The notes under the pieces are model-generated. The model made no database searches and was not told the DNA's origin. It saw only the letters and a program-made list of their open reading frames with translations. 64,000 nucleotides of DNA. It comes from an uncultured Acetatifactor sp. (lineage in GTDB: Bacteria > Bacillota > Clostridia > Lachnospirales > Lachnospiraceae). Where the stretch lies: positions 81,914 through 145,913 of the forward strand of contig CAJUCE010000009.1 of the NCBI GenBank assembly GCA_910584865.1. Reading direction: 5' to 3'. Below are positions 17,585-25,685 of the stretch, piece by piece; within the stretch, counting starts at the first letter, position 1; the number at the start of each line of letters is the position of its first letter. The translations under genes and the position numbers were made by a program.

Positions 17585-17955
17585 AGTCTTCTCCTCCTGT
17601 CCTGTGCCGCACCTCCGGCATCTGTTTTCCTACTGTAAACAGCATGCCCTGGATGCGTCTCTTTAAGCTGTACTTTCCTTTCTTTCTGCTGCATGCAGGC
17701 TCTGCCGCAGGCCTGCTCATCCGGTTCCGCCAGGGAGAATTGAACCAGATTCTCGGGAAGGCCCCGAACCTTGCGGATATCCGCAGTGTGGACCTCAGTC
17801 AGGTTGCGGAAGAGCCCGGGGAAGACTACCTCTGTTTCCTGATGGACTGGTATCATTCAATCAGGAATTAGGCAATGGCAGGTAAATAGGACATATAGTT
17901 TTCATCTGCTATATGCCCTATCGCTGCTATATCTGATTTTGATTGATATGGCTGG
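17585..17955. other. gap without a convincing gene
   Basis: A 371-nt stretch. A 75-codon plus-strand frame (17644-17871) and a 93-codon minus-strand frame (17575-17856) overlap each other; neither has a good ribosome site or recognisable family. It may be decayed coding sequence left by an insertion together with the short Rpn-type tail to its right. Confidence 0.3.
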
Positions 17956-18150
17956 CTACGCCAGCTGCATAACCTCAGCTTCCAGTTCCCTTAATTCGTC
18001 TAATGATAATGAGGGAAGACACAGCGCAATTTCATCAAGCGACAGTTTTTCCATTTTTATCATCCTTTCTGCAGTTTCTCGGTCTGCATCGTGTCTTTCG
18101 CTTTTGATAAATGATTTCATTATCTGTTCTTCATCAAACAAATTCATCAT
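17956..18150 (-). CDS. short protein resembling the tail of an Rpn-type nuclease
   Basis: A 64-residue frame starting MMNLFDEEQIMKSFIKSE and containing ERMIKMEKLSLDEIALCLPS then LSLDELRELEAEV. This pattern resembles the C-terminal helix-turn-helix-like tail of Rpn/PD-(D/E)XK transposase-family proteins, here without the nuclease domain. AAAAGGAGG lies 11 bases before the ATG at 18150. It may be a remnant of a deleted nuclease gene or a separately expressed small tail protein; small C-terminal Rpn products have been reported to restrain the full-length toxin in other bacteria. Confidence 0.45.
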   Translation of the reverse strand: MMNLFDEEQIMKSFIKSERHDADRETAERMIKMEKLSLDEIALCLPSLSLDELRELEAEVMQLA

Positions 18151-18245
18151 AATCTTGACCACCTCCTTTTCCCTGTCAGGCAGATATAATACGAAGATTC
18201 TTATAATATAACCTATGAAAACTTCCAGTTACCTTTAGCCGATTG

Positions 18246-18276
18246 ACTATAGGAAGCTGCACTTGCTTCCTATAGT
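18246..18276. repeat. perfect 12-bp inverted repeat
   Basis: ACTATAGGAAGC and GCTTCCTATAGT are perfectly complementary around a 7-base loop. It is the first of three stems packed into 18246-18392, in an AT-rich gap between the Rpn-tail frame and paralogue B. No T-run follows on either side. Confidence 0.6.
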
Positions 18277-18281
18277 ATAAC

Positions 18282-18312
18282 TTATCAGAAGCAATCCCTA
18301 TGCTTCTGATAA
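18282..18312. repeat. perfect 11-bp inverted repeat
   Basis: TTATCAGAAGC and GCTTCTGATAA pair perfectly around a 9-base loop, five bases from the preceding stem. The core GAAGC/GCTTC is shared with that stem, so alternative pairings between the two are possible. Confidence 0.6.
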
Positions 18313-18342
18313 AAGGCGCACCCCCAATGGATTTTTTATCTA

Positions 18343-18392
18343 CATCTTTTCACATCTCCATTATATAATGGGGATTTATATTTGAAAAGATG
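18343..18392. repeat. nested inverted repeat
   Basis: Outer arms CATCTTTTCA and TGAAAAGATG enclose a 14-bp palindrome CCATTATATAATGG. It lies just downstream of the stop of paralogue B (minus strand), so it could serve as its transcript end, though no clean T-tract is visible. Confidence 0.5.
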
Positions 18393-18435
18393 CGGATAAG
18401 GCATTTATACTAATCCAAAAATCCTGCATCGCATG

Positions 18436-19656
18436 TCACGCCCCTCCAGCCTCTTCTCCGCCCAAACCCGACAGGCTGATCTGTACGGGCTGCTCCCTTT
18501 CCTCTTTCTCCATCTCCTGCCGCTTTTGCTCCAGCTGCGCGATCCGCTCCTCTCCCAGCCATCTGTTCGCATGGCGTTTATCCAGGCTGAACTCCTTCAG
18601 GCTTCCATACCCCTCTTTTAGGAGCTTCTTCTCCAGGCGCTTCACCGCCGCCTCGTGGGCCTTTTCCCTCCGTTCCTTTTTCACCTTTGCCTCCAGCTTC
18701 TCCATGTCGGAGGCATGCACCACCCGGATTCCGCTGCGGATATCCTCCAAATCCTGCATCAGGTCACGGGACTCCCTGCGCTCTGCCCGGATGTCCAGCA
18801 CCTCGACGGTGAATTCTTTCCCATAGCGTTCGGCATGGAACAGCTCGCTGAAATACTCCATCCTGACCTTCCACTCTATCTTGTCCCGGCACAGCTTCGC
18901 GCAGACCCTGCAGATGTCCATGCTCACAGGATGGGAGAACAGCTTCCGGCCGCGGGTGATGTTGGTGTCCACCTGCCCCTCGAACAGCGTCCCGTCCAGG
19001 TCGCTCCGCTGGCGCCTTATCTTCACGTCATAGAATACATTTCCTTTCTTTTCGTCCAGCTCGTGCCCCAATATTGGACACAGCCCACAGCACTGCCTCT
19101 GTCCACAGCGGTAAGGGTCATAGCACATCTGCCATTCCTGGGTGTCCCTGTCGAAAATCATGTGCTCCCTGCAGACGCGGCCGCCCCTCTCCAGGCTGAA
19201 TTTCATTTCTTTTTCCCGAATCTCCTTTTCATGGAGCTTCTCCAGCTGCTCCACGCTCCCCTCGTAGCGGTATTCCTCTGCCGTCATATGCACCTCGCAC
19301 CAGAAGCGGATTGCCTTGTTCTTCTGGAGGTACTCATGCTTCATCCTGCAGCCGGCTTTCTCATATGGGCAGCACACTGTGGCCATGTCGTTTTCAAAGG
19401 TCCATCTGATGCCCATATAGCACAGGCTGCTGTGGCACTGGCGCCCCTTGCACTGTAGCCCGCAGGGCGTTTTAAAGGTCTGGTCCCATATCCACCGCCG
19501 CTTAAAGGTGAAGCCCCCATCGAAATTGTCAAGACTCTTCCCCATCCCGCAATAATGCTGTACTTCGACATAATCTGGATGGTTCTCCACTGTGTAGCCT
19601 GCCGCCAGGAGCCCCTTAGTCAACAGGTTCCGCTCAAAATTTAGTTTTTCTTCCAT
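18436..19656 (-). CDS. Cys-rich 406-residue protein, paralogue B
   Basis: Same length and architecture as paralogue A at 15179-16399, with most Cys positions kept (VCCPYEKAGC, FWCEVHMTAEEYRYEG, RVCREHMIFDRDTQEW, RCGQRQCCGLCPILGHE, DICRVCAKLC). The most divergent stretches are residues 28-60 and 265-290; the C-terminal helical tail is nearly identical. It follows a 67-residue Cys-pair protein and the second copy of the promoter-leader module, so unlike paralogue A it has an evident promoter of its own. Function unknown. Confidence 0.7.
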   Translation of the reverse strand: MEEKLNFERNLLTKGLLAAGYTVENHPDYVEVQHYCGMGKSLDNFDGGFTFKRRWIWDQTFKTPCGLQCKGRQCHSSLCYMGIRWTFENDMATVCCPYEKAGCRMKHEYLQKNKAIRFWCEVHMTAEEYRYEGSVEQLEKLHEKEIREKEMKFSLERGGRVCREHMIFDRDTQEWQMCYDPYRCGQRQCCGLCPILGHELDEKKGNVFYDVKIRRQRSDLDGTLFEGQVDTNITRGRKLFSHPVSMDICRVCAKLCRDKIEWKVRMEYFSELFHAERYGKEFTVEVLDIRAERRESRDLMQDLEDIRSGIRVVHASDMEKLEAKVKKERREKAHEAAVKRLEKKLLKEGYGSLKEFSLDKRHANRWLGEERIAQLEQKRQEMEKEEREQPVQISLSGLGGEEAGGA

Positions 19657-19762
19657 CCCACACTCTCCTCTCTCTGCTTACATTTACAGTTCCATGCAGG
19701 GCCGAATATTTCCATGTGGTTAAGCATCCGAAAATGCCCTGCCACTGTCCGGATTCACGCGG

Positions 19763-19966
19763 CTATATCCCCAGGCAGGGGCGTATCCCGAAATAGTCCT
19801 CCATGCGGTCCCGCAGTTCCTCAGCTGTCATGTCGTACTCAGCGGCTATGCAGGATTCACAGCATGGGTACCTGTACGCAAGTGTCTTTGACAGTCGGGC
19901 ATCCCAACTGTTCAGCTGGTTCCCGCATTTGTTGCAGTATTCCTCCAGCCACTTCAATCTTGCCAT
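19763..19966 (-). CDS. small zinc-finger protein
   Basis: A 67-residue protein starting MARLKWLEEYCNKCG with a second cysteine cluster CCESC, giving a likely four-Cys zinc site, then MTAEELRDRMEDYFG. The start at 19966 is preceded only by a weak AAAGGA site; a 96-residue reading extends upstream but looks non-coding. It is the first gene after promoter-leader copy 2 and lies 106 nt before paralogue B. Confidence 0.5.
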   Translation of the reverse strand: MARLKWLEEYCNKCGNQLNSWDARLSKTLAYRYPCCESCIAAEYDMTAEELRDRMEDYFGIRPCLGI

Positions 19967-20164
19967 TCTTTTTTCACCATCCTTTCCTCGATTTTTTGCA
20001 CAAAAAAGCAGGAACAGCTCCTCTCCAGTCCCCTGGCGCCCATGGTCTCCCATGAGCCAAAGCCATTCCTGCTAATTCCAAACTATTCTAGTAATTTCAG
20101 TCCATAGCTGCTAAAAACGGCAGAGCACTCTCATAAGCGCATAAATATGCCGTCAACGCATACA

Positions 20165-20283
20165 TACAACCTTAACAGCGTGTGCAATGCAGCCCTTGCG
20201 GCCGCTGCTCGGACACAGCCATCCGAAATACGCACAAAAATCAATCACAGGTACAGTCTAGCACAATATATAGTATTGGTCAA
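20165..20283 (-). promoter_or_regulatory. promoter-leader module, copy 2
   Basis: Minus-strand promoter with -35 TTGACC (20278-20283), 17-bp spacer containing GCACAATATAT on the plus strand, and -10 TAGACT (20255-20260). The following transcript would carry ATTGATTTTTGTGCGTAT, two hairpins differing from those of copy 1, and GCATTGCACACGCTGT. It reads into the small zinc-finger gene and paralogue B. The match to 14981-15109 in promoter and both leader boxes, with a variable middle, indicates a conserved regulatory unit. Confidence 0.6.
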
Positions 20284-20345
20284 CAGAATAATATCTATAT
20301 CTTGTCTCCCTGCTTTTCATCATCCTGATTTCTGTCTGGCCGAAT

Positions 20346-20591
20346 TTATTGGCTCCCTTCGGCCCTTTTCTTCAGGACAGTAATCTCATGTGCCTGTTCA
20401 AAGGATTCCACAAACTGTTTCATGAATGCCTCCACATCCCCTACGGAAGACGGGACGGATATGGTCTCCTTATCCCTTGCCTCATACTCCCCTGAATCCT
20501 CTCCTGGCTGGTATGTCCTCACCTCATAATCGTATCCGTTCTCACCCAGCCATTCCCTGACCCTGTCTTCCACGCTCCGGCTTCTTTCCAT
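20346..20591 (-). CDS. 81-residue hypothetical protein
   Basis: Acidic protein starting MERSRSVEDRVREWLGENGY and containing AFMKQFVESFEQAHEITVLKK. AAAGGAGGAGATGAGG precedes the ATG. No family recognised. It is transcribed toward the promoter-leader copy 2, leaving about 60 nt before that promoter, and diverges from the toxin-antitoxin pair. Confidence 0.5.
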   Translation of the reverse strand: MERSRSVEDRVREWLGENGYDYEVRTYQPGEDSGEYEARDKETISVPSSVGDVEAFMKQFVESFEQAHEITVLKKRAEGSQ

Positions 20592-20738
20592 GATGCCTCA
20601 TCTCCTCCTTTTCTCATCCATCGTAGATTTCTATTATTACAGTATAAGCTATTTCCAATGAAAAGCATAGTCCATAAAGCCTTTTCCCAGGAATATGCTT
20701 TCAGGAATTTAAGGGTATACTTTTCACACAGAATCGGA

Positions 20739-20744
20739 TATAAT
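20739..20744 (+). promoter_or_regulatory. -10 element of the toxin-antitoxin promoter
   Basis: TATAAT lies 31 bases before the antitoxin ATG, with an AGGAAAGGGG ribosome site between. The -35 region (around TATACT, 17-18 bases upstream) is poor, which fits a promoter that is autoregulated. Confidence 0.45.
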
Positions 20745-20775
20745 AGACACAAGACACAGGAAAGGGGACAGAAAC

Positions 20776-20943
20776 ATGGAAGCTGTAGTACAGAATACAA
20801 CAGACCTGGCAACTGAAAAAGACGCCATGGAGACTCTGTTTTCTTATCTCGACAAAGGAATTGATGATATGGAGGCCGGCAGGGTTCATACCGCAGATGA
20901 AGCGTTCCGGATCATACGGGAAAGAATGAAGCATGAATTATAA
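20776..20943 (+). CDS. type II antitoxin (small, partner of RelE/ParE toxin)
   Basis: A 55-residue acidic protein starting MEAVVQNTTDLATEKDAMET, with LFSYLDKGIDDMEAGRVHTA and a C-terminal helix FRIIRERMKHEL. It overlaps the start of the toxin gene by 11 nt, the usual order and coupling of type II modules. No clear N-terminal DNA-binding fold could be identified at this length. The call rests on its context with the toxin. Confidence 0.65.
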   Translation: MEAVVQNTTDLATEKDAMETLFSYLDKGIDDMEAGRVHTADEAFRIIRERMKHEL

Positions 20944-21286
20944 GGTACTTGTTACCGATGAAGCAATAGATGACATCTTCAGCCTGGTCCGTTATATCCA
21001 TATGGAGCTATGCAATCCGGATGCGGCGGAGCGCCTGTACCATAACCTGGACCGGGAAGTAAGGAACCTGGGAGACTTTCCCCTGAAATTCTCCGATTCC
21101 GGAATCAGGTACCGCGGATACACCATACATAAAAAGGTTTATAAGTCATATCTCATTTTTTACATCATCAATCAGGAAAGCGAGGAGGTTTATGTCCTGC
21201 GTGTCCTGAAAGACCTGATGGACTGGCAGAAAATATTGGATAAGGCAAAGCTGTACCATTTTTCCGATTACCGGAAACAGCATTAG
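20933..21286 (+). CDS. type II toxin, RelE/ParE family
   Basis: A 117-residue protein of the RelE/ParE fold: VLVTDEAIDDIFSLVRYI, the AAERLYHNLDREVRNL helix, RYRGYTIHKKVYKSYLIFYI and EVYVLRVLKDLMDWQKIL. Whether it cleaves ribosome-bound mRNA (RelE-like) or targets gyrase (ParE-like) cannot be decided by eye. It is one of only two genes on the plus strand in the element and forms, with the antitoxin, a stabilising module. Confidence 0.8.
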   Translation: MNYKVLVTDEAIDDIFSLVRYIHMELCNPDAAERLYHNLDREVRNLGDFPLKFSDSGIRYRGYTIHKKVYKSYLIFYIINQESEEVYVLRVLKDLMDWQKILDKAKLYHFSDYRKQH

Positions 21287-21313
21287 GCGGGGCTGATTCT
21301 TTCAAGAGATATC

Positions 21314-21354
21314 TGGAAAGTACAGGAGCCCCAGAGAGGAACCTGTACTTTCCA
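21314..21354 (+). terminator. stem-loop after the toxin gene
   Basis: TGGAAAGTACAGG and CCTGTACTTTCCA form a perfect 13-bp stem 28 bases after the toxin stop, followed by a moderately T-rich stretch. It also lies 65 bases from the 3' end of the convergent S1-domain gene, so it may serve both. Confidence 0.55.
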
Positions 21355-21418
21355 TTTCAAGTTCGTTTATTTTATCCGCTTTTTCCTTAAATATATTTGC
21401 ATTTTATCGTTTTATCAT

Positions 21419-23230
21419 TTATAAATTTCTTCGAATCACGCGGGTGATTATCCCCACAGCCACCCCGCGCTCTTCATCCAGCCGTGTCACCGCAAAGCTC
21501 ACGTCGTCTTTCTTCCCGGGCATCCGGTAATCATAGCAGGAGTGCGCCACCGCATTGACACCGTTGGACAGGCGGATATACACCACGCCTTTATGTACGT
21601 CCGTCACCTTCCCCGCATACTTGCTCTGGATGCGGCATTTTTTCAGGTTGTCATGGCTCGTGTTCTGGGACACGCTCTTGATGTCCGCCTTGACCGCGAT
21701 CTCCTCCAGGCCGTCCCTGCGCACACTCAGCACCCTCACCAGCACCTGGTCTCCCACGGAGAACCGCTCATGGGCATCCCCAATCCAGTCCCATGCAAGG
21801 TCGCGGGCCATGATGGAGCATTCCACCCCGAAGACCTCCACCCGCAGCACCTTCTCCGCCACCGCGATGACACGGGCCTGCACGATGCGCCCCTCATGGA
21901 CACGGTACATCCCCGAGGCATCCGTATCCAGATAGAAGATCTGGCGTTTTTTCAGCATGGCCTCCCTGCGGCTGGCCACCACGCTCCTGGCTTTGGAGTC
22001 GATGCCCTTCACAATGAAGTCGATCTCCGCCCCCAGCATGTTCCCCAGGATCTTGTTCTGCCGCAGCATCAGCTCCGCATACTCCTGCCCGGAGGGGCTG
22101 TGCCCCACGTTGATCATCATCTCCTTCAGGGGAATGACGATCCGGAACCCCTTATAGTCCACGATGGCGATGGTCTTGCCGTTGTCCGTCTGCTCTATGC
22201 CGCCCAGCTGCCCGGTCAGGCTCCGTCTGGTACGGTAGGCATTGTGGATCTCATGCCAGATCACATCCTCCCGGCTCTCTTCTGTCTCCACTTCCCCACG
22301 GGCTTCCAGCGTCAGTACGGGTGCCTCCGCCCTTTTTCCTCCAACGGCACGACGGGGTGCTGAATCCGCCGGCCTTCTTTCCGAAACAGTGCCGGGCTGG
22401 GCTTCCCTTCTTGATACAGCCGAAGTTTCCTCTGCAATTTCTACAGTTTCCTCTAAGACCTCCTCTGCAGTTCCCGCTGCGCTTTCCTCTTCCGCTTCAC
22501 CGTATACTTCGTCCCATCCATCCGCATCTTCCGGGTCCTCTGAATCCAAAGTCAATGCACTGCCATTATCTGCATCCATATCCAGAAAGTCTTCCTCCAT
22601 CTCCGAATCGCTTTCTTCTGCCGACAGCAGTGCCTCCTCCAGCAACCCCTCTTCCGGTACTGTCTCCGGCTGTACCTCCACCTCTGGCTGTACCCCTATC
22701 TCCGCATCGCCCTGCTCCCCTGTGGTCTCCGCTTCATTTTCTGCTTTCTCGGATACTGCTTTCTTTTTCCGGGAACTACGCTTAGGTTTTGCCGGGGCAG
22801 GTCCTTCGGCAGCTATCTCCGCAGGGACATCTCCTGGCTCTGTGGCATTTTCTGCCAGGCCGCTGGCCTCGTCTGTCACAGCCACCTCTCCCTCTTCCCC
22901 GTTTTCACAGATATCCTCTCCGTCCGCATCCTGATGCTCCCTGGATTCCTCCATCTGCCCTCCTTCAGGCATTTCCTCCCCATCTTCTGCGGATTCCACC
23001 AGGGCATCTTCCTCTTCCATAAAATCTGCCAGAGTATCTTCCTCGGAATTGTCTGCATCATCAGCCACATCCCCGGGCTCTTCTCCGCCAGATTCCATTT
23101 CAGGATCCAGCCCCTCTTTCCTGCCATCAAACTCTTCCTCCTGTGCTGTGTCTTCCATAAAAGCATCATCAACACCGGGGGCTTCAACAGCCAGCTCATT
23201 CACTTCCACTATTTCCTTTTTTCTGCCCAT
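21419..23230 (-). CDS. S1-like RNA-binding domain protein of the conjugative element
   Basis: A 603-residue protein. Residues 1-280 are an acidic, low-complexity region rich in Glu, Asp and Ala with one basic patch (KPKRSSRKKKAV). The C-terminal half is folded, with IVDYKGFRIVIPLKEM, GAEIDFIVKGID, an OB/S1-like strand set (VHEGRIVQARVIAVAEKVLRV, FSVGDQVLVRVLSV) and a second (YAGKVTDVHKGVVYIRLSNG). Proteins of this design recur in Clostridia ICEs beside VirD4/VirB4. Role unknown; single-stranded nucleic acid binding is the likeliest activity. GAGAGG precedes the ATG. Confidence 0.7.
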   Translation of the reverse strand: MGRKKEIVEVNELAVEAPGVDDAFMEDTAQEEEFDGRKEGLDPEMESGGEEPGDVADDADNSEEDTLADFMEEEDALVESAEDGEEMPEGGQMEESREHQDADGEDICENGEEGEVAVTDEASGLAENATEPGDVPAEIAAEGPAPAKPKRSSRKKKAVSEKAENEAETTGEQGDAEIGVQPEVEVQPETVPEEGLLEEALLSAEESDSEMEEDFLDMDADNGSALTLDSEDPEDADGWDEVYGEAEEESAAGTAEEVLEETVEIAEETSAVSRREAQPGTVSERRPADSAPRRAVGGKRAEAPVLTLEARGEVETEESREDVIWHEIHNAYRTRRSLTGQLGGIEQTDNGKTIAIVDYKGFRIVIPLKEMMINVGHSPSGQEYAELMLRQNKILGNMLGAEIDFIVKGIDSKARSVVASRREAMLKKRQIFYLDTDASGMYRVHEGRIVQARVIAVAEKVLRVEVFGVECSIMARDLAWDWIGDAHERFSVGDQVLVRVLSVRRDGLEEIAVKADIKSVSQNTSHDNLKKCRIQSKYAGKVTDVHKGVVYIRLSNGVNAVAHSCYDYRMPGKKDDVSFAVTRLDEERGVAVGIITRVIRRNL

Positions 23231-23436
23231 ATATCTGCCTCTCTTTCATTGAAATGATTGATTTTAGTTTTACCTGCCATTTCTGTCATCTCCTGATGCC
23301 AGTAGCCTGGAATCAGGATACTGCTGTCTTCCACAAGACTGTATTTTTAAGCAACACCTTTGTCGGCCGAAGTCCATATGCTCCCTGAACCAGTCCCTTG
23401 CCGGACATGTCATTTCTCTCCGGTATCCTCAAATGC

Positions 23437-25671
23437 CTACAACATAATAGAATCCTTATCCGTAAGCACTACCCCGGCGGGCTGTGCTGATCCTGTTTTT
23501 ACGCCTGGCTCTGTCTTTGGTTTCGGCTTGCTTGTAGTTCTGCTCACCTTCTCTGGCGCTGCACCCTCTGGAATTGCATTCTTTGTAACTGCATCCCCTG
23601 ATGCCTTTTTCTCCACTGTCTGTTTTGCAGTATTCTTAGCCGGTTCTTTGGGTGCTGCTTTTGATTCTGTTCTGGGCGCCGCCTTTGCCTCCTTTCCTGA
23701 ATCCTGTGGCACTGTCCCTGTTCCACTCTTAAGCAGAACCTGCCCGGCCTCCGCTTTCTGTGTAACTGCTTTTTCCTCCCTGGCATTCTGTACCTTGTTC
23801 TTCTGCGGCACTGCACCTTTCTGCACTGTTGCCTTCTGTGCTGCTGTCTTCTGTGCCCCCGTCCGGTTCTGTGTCTCCGTTTTCTTCTGTGGCTCTGCTT
23901 TCTGTGCCCCTGCTTTCTCCCCCTCTGCCTCCAACTCCATCCGCCGCCACTCCGGCACATGGGCAGATGCCTTGCAGGAACGCAGCAGTGGATAATCCGG
24001 ATGCTTCGAGTAGTCCATCTTGTCCACTTTCAGCGCCTTTTTTCCCCGGATAATGACCAGCGCCTTGTCGATAGGCAGCCGCAGCACCTCGTCCGGAGTC
24101 AGCACAGGCCGCTTCCCTACGCCACTGGTCTCCCGGAACTCCGGCGTATAGTTGGAGATCCGCCACGTCCCCAGCTGCTTCGACCTGCTGGAGACCGCCA
24201 CGCTGGCAAGCCCGGTCCGGGAGGAAACGAATTCTGCTGTCAGCGGATCCGTACACCCCAGGAAAAGCTGCACGTCCGCATTCCCCAGTATCTCCTGCCA
24301 GAGGTTCTGCGGATACCGGTTCTGCAGCCCCGCAAGGTTCTGGAACACGCAGGACATGGAGATGTTCCGGGAACGGATCACGCTCAGGCGCCGGGACAAA
24401 TCAGGGATGGTGCCGCAGGCGGTCAGCTCCTCCCCCAGCACATGGACCGGCACCGAAAGCTTTCCGCCCTCGCAGTTCTTATCCGCATACCGCACCAGCT
24501 TGATGAACACGAAGGACAGGAACAGGGACGCCAGGAAGTCAAAGGTGCTGTCCTGGTCGCTGGTCACCAGGAAGTAGGCACACGGCTCCTGCCCCGGCAG
24601 CTCCAGGTCGATCTCATCCCGCGCCGTTATCTTCCGAATCAGCTCCGACTGGAATACCTGCAGGCGGCTCCCCAGCCCAATTACCACGCCGCTTCGCACC
24701 GTGTCCGATGCCTGCTTGAACAGGCTGTAAGGGGCCTTCGCCGGGTGGGTTGCTGGCAGCACGTCAAACAGGCTGTTCAGCGCCGTCTCGGAATTCAGGG
24801 TAAGCAGCTGGTACACCTGCCCCATATTCCGGCTTTCCTCGGGATAACCCTTGTCAACATAGAGAACCAATGCCTTAAGGAGGTTCATCTCAGCACTGTC
24901 CCAAAAATGGTCCCCTTTGCTGTCCCCTTTAGTATTGCGGATGATGACATCCACAAAAAGCTGAGCCATCAATTCCTGTCCCTCCACCTCCGCAAGGCAG
25001 TTCCAGGAATCCGAATTCTCCGGGTTCACCAGATTGAACACCTTCACCACATACCCCTTGTCCCGTAGGTACTCGCTGGACTTCTCATACAGCTCACTCT
25101 TAGGGTCACAGATGATGAGCGACTCCCCCCTGGAAACTCCCTGCAGGATACGGTTCATACAGAAAGACCGTGTCTTCATGCTGCCGCTGGCGCCGTACAC
25201 CGCCAGGTTGCTGTTGAGCCTGGTCTCCTCCGGCACGCAGACATATTTCCTGTCCAGCATCCCCAGCACGATCCCCCGGTGTCGGCGCAGGTCCCCCACA
25301 AGGTCAAGCACGCCCTCCATCTCCCTGCGCCCCATCCACCCGGAAGTGCCGTAAGTCCCCCTGGCGGAATAGGTAAAGTTCCTGTCCTCGTCATACTCCC
25401 CTGAATCGCTGTAGCCGATCCGCATCACCATCAGGAGCAGCACCGCAAGAAGCCCGATACAGATAAATATCCCGTAAATGCCATGGGGCGGACGCAGCGC
25501 CGCCTGGAAACAGGCTGCAATCTCCGGGGATGCCATCAAGGGGGCGGTGCCATCCCCCGGGCTCCCCCCGCCCTCTTTCCACAGGGCATAGTTGCCGATG
25601 AACTGGGCCAGATACCCGCCCACATACAGGATCGCTGTCACCGCTATAGGCGCAACCACCAGACCCTTCAC
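23437..25671 (-). CDS. VirD4/TraG-family type IV coupling protein
   Basis: A 744-residue inner-membrane ATPase that would link the relaxosome to the secretion channel. Two N-terminal membrane segments (about residues 5-25 and 65-85) precede the ATPase: Walker A YGASGSMKTR near residue 160, LIICDPKSELYEKSS as Walker B, QDSTFDFLASLF, and EELTACGTIPDL where most relatives have DEF. The last 190 residues are a Lys/Ala/Gln-rich repeat tail. The ORF opens with GTG at 25671, but an in-frame ATA at 25689, eight bases after AAAGGAGG and overlapping the upstream stop, would give MDKRKLVKGL and is an equally good start. Confidence 0.9.
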   Translation of the reverse strand: MKGLVVAPIAVTAILYVGGYLAQFIGNYALWKEGGGSPGDGTAPLMASPEIAACFQAALRPPHGIYGIFICIGLLAVLLLMVMRIGYSDSGEYDEDRNFTYSARGTYGTSGWMGRREMEGVLDLVGDLRRHRGIVLGMLDRKYVCVPEETRLNSNLAVYGASGSMKTRSFCMNRILQGVSRGESLIICDPKSELYEKSSEYLRDKGYVVKVFNLVNPENSDSWNCLAEVEGQELMAQLFVDVIIRNTKGDSKGDHFWDSAEMNLLKALVLYVDKGYPEESRNMGQVYQLLTLNSETALNSLFDVLPATHPAKAPYSLFKQASDTVRSGVVIGLGSRLQVFQSELIRKITARDEIDLELPGQEPCAYFLVTSDQDSTFDFLASLFLSFVFIKLVRYADKNCEGGKLSVPVHVLGEELTACGTIPDLSRRLSVIRSRNISMSCVFQNLAGLQNRYPQNLWQEILGNADVQLFLGCTDPLTAEFVSSRTGLASVAVSSRSKQLGTWRISNYTPEFRETSGVGKRPVLTPDEVLRLPIDKALVIIRGKKALKVDKMDYSKHPDYPLLRSCKASAHVPEWRRMELEAEGEKAGAQKAEPQKKTETQNRTGAQKTAAQKATVQKGAVPQKNKVQNAREEKAVTQKAEAGQVLLKSGTGTVPQDSGKEAKAAPRTESKAAPKEPAKNTAKQTVEKKASGDAVTKNAIPEGAAPEKVSRTTSKPKPKTEPGVKTGSAQPAGVVLTDKDSIML

Positions 25672-25685
25672 TAATTTCCTCTTGT

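Noticed and set aside
23360..23995. 211-codon plus-strand frame rich in Phe, Cys and Ala
   Set aside because: It is the antisense of the coupling protein's Lys/Ala/Gln repeat tail.
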